64,000 bases of DNA from Paenibacillus sp. MAEPY2 (GTDB taxonomy: Bacteria; Bacillota; Bacilli; Paenibacillales; Paenibacillaceae). Location of the stretch: contig NZ_AWUK01000006.1 of assembly GCF_000499205.1 (NCBI RefSeq), positions 1 to 64,000 on the forward strand. The letters are read 5' to 3'. This document shows positions 61,222 to 64,000 of this stretch, one piece after another. Each line of letters opens with the position of its first letter. The first letter of the stretch is position 1. The position numbers and the translations under genes are program-made. The notes beneath the pieces were generated by a model. That model saw only the letters and a list, made by a program, of their open reading frames with translations. It searched no databases and was not told where the DNA came from.

Positions 61222-63654
61222 TTAAGGCTCAATTCCCCAGACCAGAGTGCCGCCTTTATAGAGAGTTACCTTGTTCCAGTCCTGATAGGATGTTTTGGTT
61301 GGATCGTAGGAATAATCATTGGATTCATCAAAGTTGCTCCAGTCCATTTTGTACATACGAAGCTGGATATCCCCGGATTGTGCACCTGCCTGGATCGAAC
61401 CTGCTCCAGCAGTGAAGCTGAGTTCCACATAGGAATCGGTGAACGTGCGCTGGATGTTACTACCGCCCACCTGTGCCCAGTCGATCGCAGAGTCCATTGC
61501 TGCGGTGCCTTCTTTGGAGAAGTAATAACGGATTTTCAGATCACTCAGGTTTACAGCCGTGTTGCCTACGTTTTTGATGTTAAAGAATGGCTTGATCTGA
61601 TTATCTGCTGCGTTCGTATCTCCTGCACGATACTGCAGAAACAGATCACTGGTCGGAACGACTACACTTTGGGGTGTTGCGGAAGCTGCGGCAGAATTGG
61701 AACTTTCCCCAGCAGCGTTCACGGCACTAACCACATAATGATAGGTCGTTCCATTGGTCAGACCTGTATTGGTGTAGGATGTGCCGCTCACGTTAGCAGC
61801 AACCGTCGTGAATGGACCCGATGCACTCAACGCCCGTTTCACGTTATAACTTGTCGCTCCTGCAGAAGCCGCCCAGGACAAGCTAATTTGCGCATTGCCA
61901 GCCGTAGCCGTCAGCGCTGTTGGCGCAGCAGGAGCAATCACACCTGCAACGGGTACAGCACTTTTTACAGCCGAATTGGCACTCTCACCTGCGGCATTTA
62001 CTGCACTAACCACATAATAGTAGGTTGTACCATTGATCAGACTTGTGTTGGCATACGATGTTCCGGTCACGCCCGCAGCAACCGTCGTGAATGGACCTGA
62101 TGCACTCAACGCCCGCTTCACGTTATAACTGGTCGCACCTGTGGAGGCGGTCCAGCTCAGGGAAACCTGTGCGTTGCCTGCTGTCGCAGACAGTGTTGCC
62201 GGAGCTACTGGAGCTGTCGTTCCACCCCCTCCACCATTGCTGGCAGGAAGAACAGGGAATGAGTTTTGCACCAGCATGACGAATTGATCATGGAACCAGT
62301 GACCCGACACTGGTGCGTTAGGCAGCGCACCCGTCAATACACCATCACGTGTCGTGAATGTTGGATCACACATCCGGTCGAAGCCTTTTCCTTCGTTATT
62401 CGGAATTTCCGAGCTGGAGCCATCAGATTCCCCTGGAGGTTTGACCCATACATAGGCATCCAGATGTGCTGGTCCTGGTGCTGCTTTAGGTGCTTCACCT
62501 ATGCCTGCTCCGCTGTTGTTACACCAGTTCCCCCGGTGATCCCGCTTATCCACACGCCCGGAGTTCACGTACGTGTTAATATCACTGCCTGTGGCAGACG
62601 TTGGACGGTTAACCCCGCCCCATCCATTGCGGCTGGTATCAATCAGGAAGCCTGTGCTGGCCGGCCAGCCTGCTTGTTCAAATCCGCTATACAGTACAGC
62701 AGTGAAATCGGTTTCGTCAAAGTACGGATTCCACTCATAAAACTTGGAGGACTTGATCGGCTGTCCGCCGATGTTCAGATCCGGGTTGGTCAGATTCGGT
62801 TCGTTCAGCGGTGTGCTATTCGCTGTATTCGTGATGAACCCGTCTGCGCTACTAAGACCTGCCGTTGTTCTTTGGACAACGTTAGTATAGAGCGAGATTG
62901 CACCTGTACGGTTGTTATCCCAACCAAGCCAGCCGGAGTGACCAATATCCAGGTAATTGTACACATTCGGAACGGCATGCAGCTTTTCCAAAGCATATTT
63001 CACGCCAGCTTCATAGATGCCTGTTGAACTTGCCTGCGCACAGGCTGGTGTACTGAGGTTGGTTACCAGATTGGGCAGACTGTCCGGCTCAATGATGGCA
63101 ATGATGCGAATATCCTGATACTTAGGCTCTGCAAAAATATCGGCGATTACATTGATATAATCATTTTTATACGTCTGCAGCGCCGCCTGTGTTAGTGGAA
63201 GTTCACCATTGGACGCAAGCGCATGACAATCCCGGCCCGGCAGGTTGTAGATTACGAATGAAGCGGTAATCGGAGTGCCTGCTTTCTTTTGTGCCAAAGC
63301 GGCATCCAGATGCTGCTCCACACTTTTGCGTCCAGCATTGTCTGTTCCACCATGAATGGCGGCAATACGGTCGATCCAAACTGCCGTTGGATAGGATTTG
63401 ACCGTTTCCATCTTGGCTTTTAACGACGCATCACTGGTGAGAGCAATGGACGTATCCACGAGAGCGTAATAATCCTGGTTTAAATACGCCGTAGCTCCGA
63501 CAAACGGATTATCCACATGTGCTTCAGCCGCCTGACCCACTCCTGGAGCCATGCCTGGGAAAATGCCCGCTGCGAGCAACGTTGCTGCCAGCACTTGTTT
63601 CATACTTTTGCGAAGGACCTTTCCGCCTCTCGATAAGGTTTTCGATTTTGTCAT
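61222..63654 (-). CDS. Secreted GH6 cellulase (cellobiohydrolase type) with two FN3 modules and CBM3
   Basis: 810 residues. Signal peptide 1 to about 42. The GH6 domain (about 45-455) has YPTAVWIDRIAAI, VIYNLPGRDCHALAS (active-site loop), IRIIAIIEPDSLPN (catalytic Asp/Glu strand) and FLIDTSRNGWGG. FN3 modules lie at about 476-563 and 570-660 and are almost identical to each other. CBM3 is at about 666-810 (DLFLQYRAGDTNAADNQIKP), for crystalline cellulose binding. Long loops and the cellobiohydrolase-like length suggest processive exo-activity. GGAAAGGTGGAACCCTA precedes the ATG. A cre-like site is located 298 bp upstream. Confidence 0.95.
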   Translation of the reverse strand: MTKSKTLSRGGKVLRKSMKQVLAATLLAAGIFPGMAPGVGQAAEAHVDNPFVGATAYLNQDYYALVDTSIALTSDASLKAKMETVKSYPTAVWIDRIAAIHGGTDNAGRKSVEQHLDAALAQKKAGTPITASFVIYNLPGRDCHALASNGELPLTQAALQTYKNDYINVIADIFAEPKYQDIRIIAIIEPDSLPNLVTNLSTPACAQASSTGIYEAGVKYALEKLHAVPNVYNYLDIGHSGWLGWDNNRTGAISLYTNVVQRTTAGLSSADGFITNTANSTPLNEPNLTNPDLNIGGQPIKSSKFYEWNPYFDETDFTAVLYSGFEQAGWPASTGFLIDTSRNGWGGVNRPTSATGSDINTYVNSGRVDKRDHRGNWCNNSGAGIGEAPKAAPGPAHLDAYVWVKPPGESDGSSSEIPNNEGKGFDRMCDPTFTTRDGVLTGALPNAPVSGHWFHDQFVMLVQNSFPVLPASNGGGGGTTAPVAPATLSATAGNAQVSLSWTASTGATSYNVKRALSASGPFTTVAAGVTGTSYANTSLINGTTYYYVVSAVNAAGESANSAVKSAVPVAGVIAPAAPTALTATAGNAQISLSWAASAGATSYNVKRALSASGPFTTVAANVSGTSYTNTGLTNGTTYHYVVSAVNAAGESSNSAAASATPQSVVVPTSDLFLQYRAGDTNAADNQIKPFFNIKNVGNTAVNLSDLKIRYYFSKEGTAAMDSAIDWAQVGGSNIQRTFTDSYVELSFTAGAGSIQAGAQSGDIQLRMYKMDWSNFDESNDYSYDPTKTSYQDWNKVTLYKGGTLVWGIEP
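61682..62220 (-). repeat. Tandem duplication encoding the two FN3 modules
   Basis: Two DNA units of about 255 bp (61682-61936 and 61969-62220) share long identical stretches, such as that encoding NVKRALSASGPFTTVAA. The copies are divided by a short Pro/Ala linker. The low divergence suggests a recent duplication within the cellulase gene or gene conversion. Confidence 0.75.
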
Positions 63655-64000
63655 TAGGGTTCCACCTTTCCTGTGGTTGGATTGGGTGTTTACTCATGTC
63701 TGATCCTCTGTGTCGGCAAGATGCTATGCACGGTAGAGAACATATGGATGAGCTGTTGGAACTTCACCTCCATGAATGCAGTCAAATTGGGACAAGCGTA
63801 GGTCAACAACAATAGAGCCTGAACTGTAACTAGAAACAGAGATTGTGTCTTACACTGAGGTTAAGTGACAAATCAAGGGGGATAACATCTGTAGGTGTGT
63901 GCGGGTGATCTTCGGTGAACGACTTCCAAAGCTTTACTCAAACTCCAATTTAGTAAGCGCTTACTTTTAGAGGTTTTAAAAAAAGGCTTACCCTCGATAC
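63655..64000. other. Upstream region of the cellulase gene, to the window edge
   Basis: No coding region is supported. It carries the cellulase promoter area and a cre-like palindrome (63952-63965). The last bases (GGCTTACCCTCGATAC) may belong to another gene's leader, which cannot be judged. Confidence 0.5.
63952..63965 (-). promoter_or_regulatory. cre-like palindrome upstream of the cellulase gene
   Basis: AGTAAGCGCTTACT is a perfect 14-bp palindrome and matches WTGNAANCGNWNNCW except for A in place of T before the G. Being about 300 bp from the ATG, it could instead serve a gene outside the window on the right. Confidence 0.5.

Overview
The window reads as chromosomal DNA from a Paenibacillus-like member of the Bacillales. 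Supporting signs are the many YesM/YesN-type (histidine kinase plus AraC response regulator) pairs next to sugar ABC transporters, Gram-positive lipoprotein signal peptides on every solute-binding protein, strong GGAGG ribosome sites with frequent GTG/TTG starts, catabolite-response (cre) elements, secreted multidomain plant-wall enzymes and type I-C CRISPR repeats. Assignment to genus is inference; no rRNA or tRNA is present.

Layout. 0.2-8.8 kb (minus): a response regulator, sensor kinase and sugar-binding lipoprotein precede the mglB-mglA-mglC galactose-type transporter. 9-11.4 kb: a small gene with no clear start, a tyrosine recombinase, a cold-shock protein, HU and a tiny ORF with a possible ATT start. 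11.4-17.2 kb (minus): a complete family-5 (Opp/Dpp-like) ABC transporter behind a near-perfect cre. 17.4-19.8 kb: a NarL/LiaR-type two-component system with a small membrane protein. 20.0-22.7 kb: a Vat-like acetyltransferase and a CotH-kinase surface protein. 22.9-37.3 kb (minus): a large uronate/pectin-type utilisation locus (tautomerase, LplB/LplC-like permeases, YesN/YesM, SDR, heparinase II/III-like lyase, solute-binding lipoprotein, and a giant esterase/CBM/beta-helix protein). 37.5-39.2 kb: alpha/beta hydrolase plus TetR.

39.4-49.5 kb is an AT-richer accessory stretch. It holds four small type I-C CRISPR loci, three of them with a conserved 90-bp leader block, and no cas gene in the window. 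Interspersed are an XRE regulator, a TPR protein, a LysR/HPP pair, a TetR/YhgE pair, small membrane or lipoproteins, and a secreted hydrophobic Cys-containing peptide precursor with a downstream 3-TM protein that resembles a peptide toxin/immunity pair.

49.5-51.8 kb: a polar amino-acid (cystine-type) ABC transporter. 52-54.3 kb: a PadR operon divergent from a lipoprotein gene. 54.4-57.1 kb: a GH4 glycosidase (CHGV motif) and AraC regulator. 57.3-57.9 kb: a histidine phosphatase. 58.1-63.7 kb: a secreted PL11 rhamnogalacturonan lyase and a GH6-FN3-FN3-CBM3 cellulase.

As a whole the window describes plant-polysaccharide degradation: secreted enzymes release oligosaccharides, membrane sensors detect them, several ABC importers take them up, and cre sites in front of seven transcription units suggest shared CcpA control.
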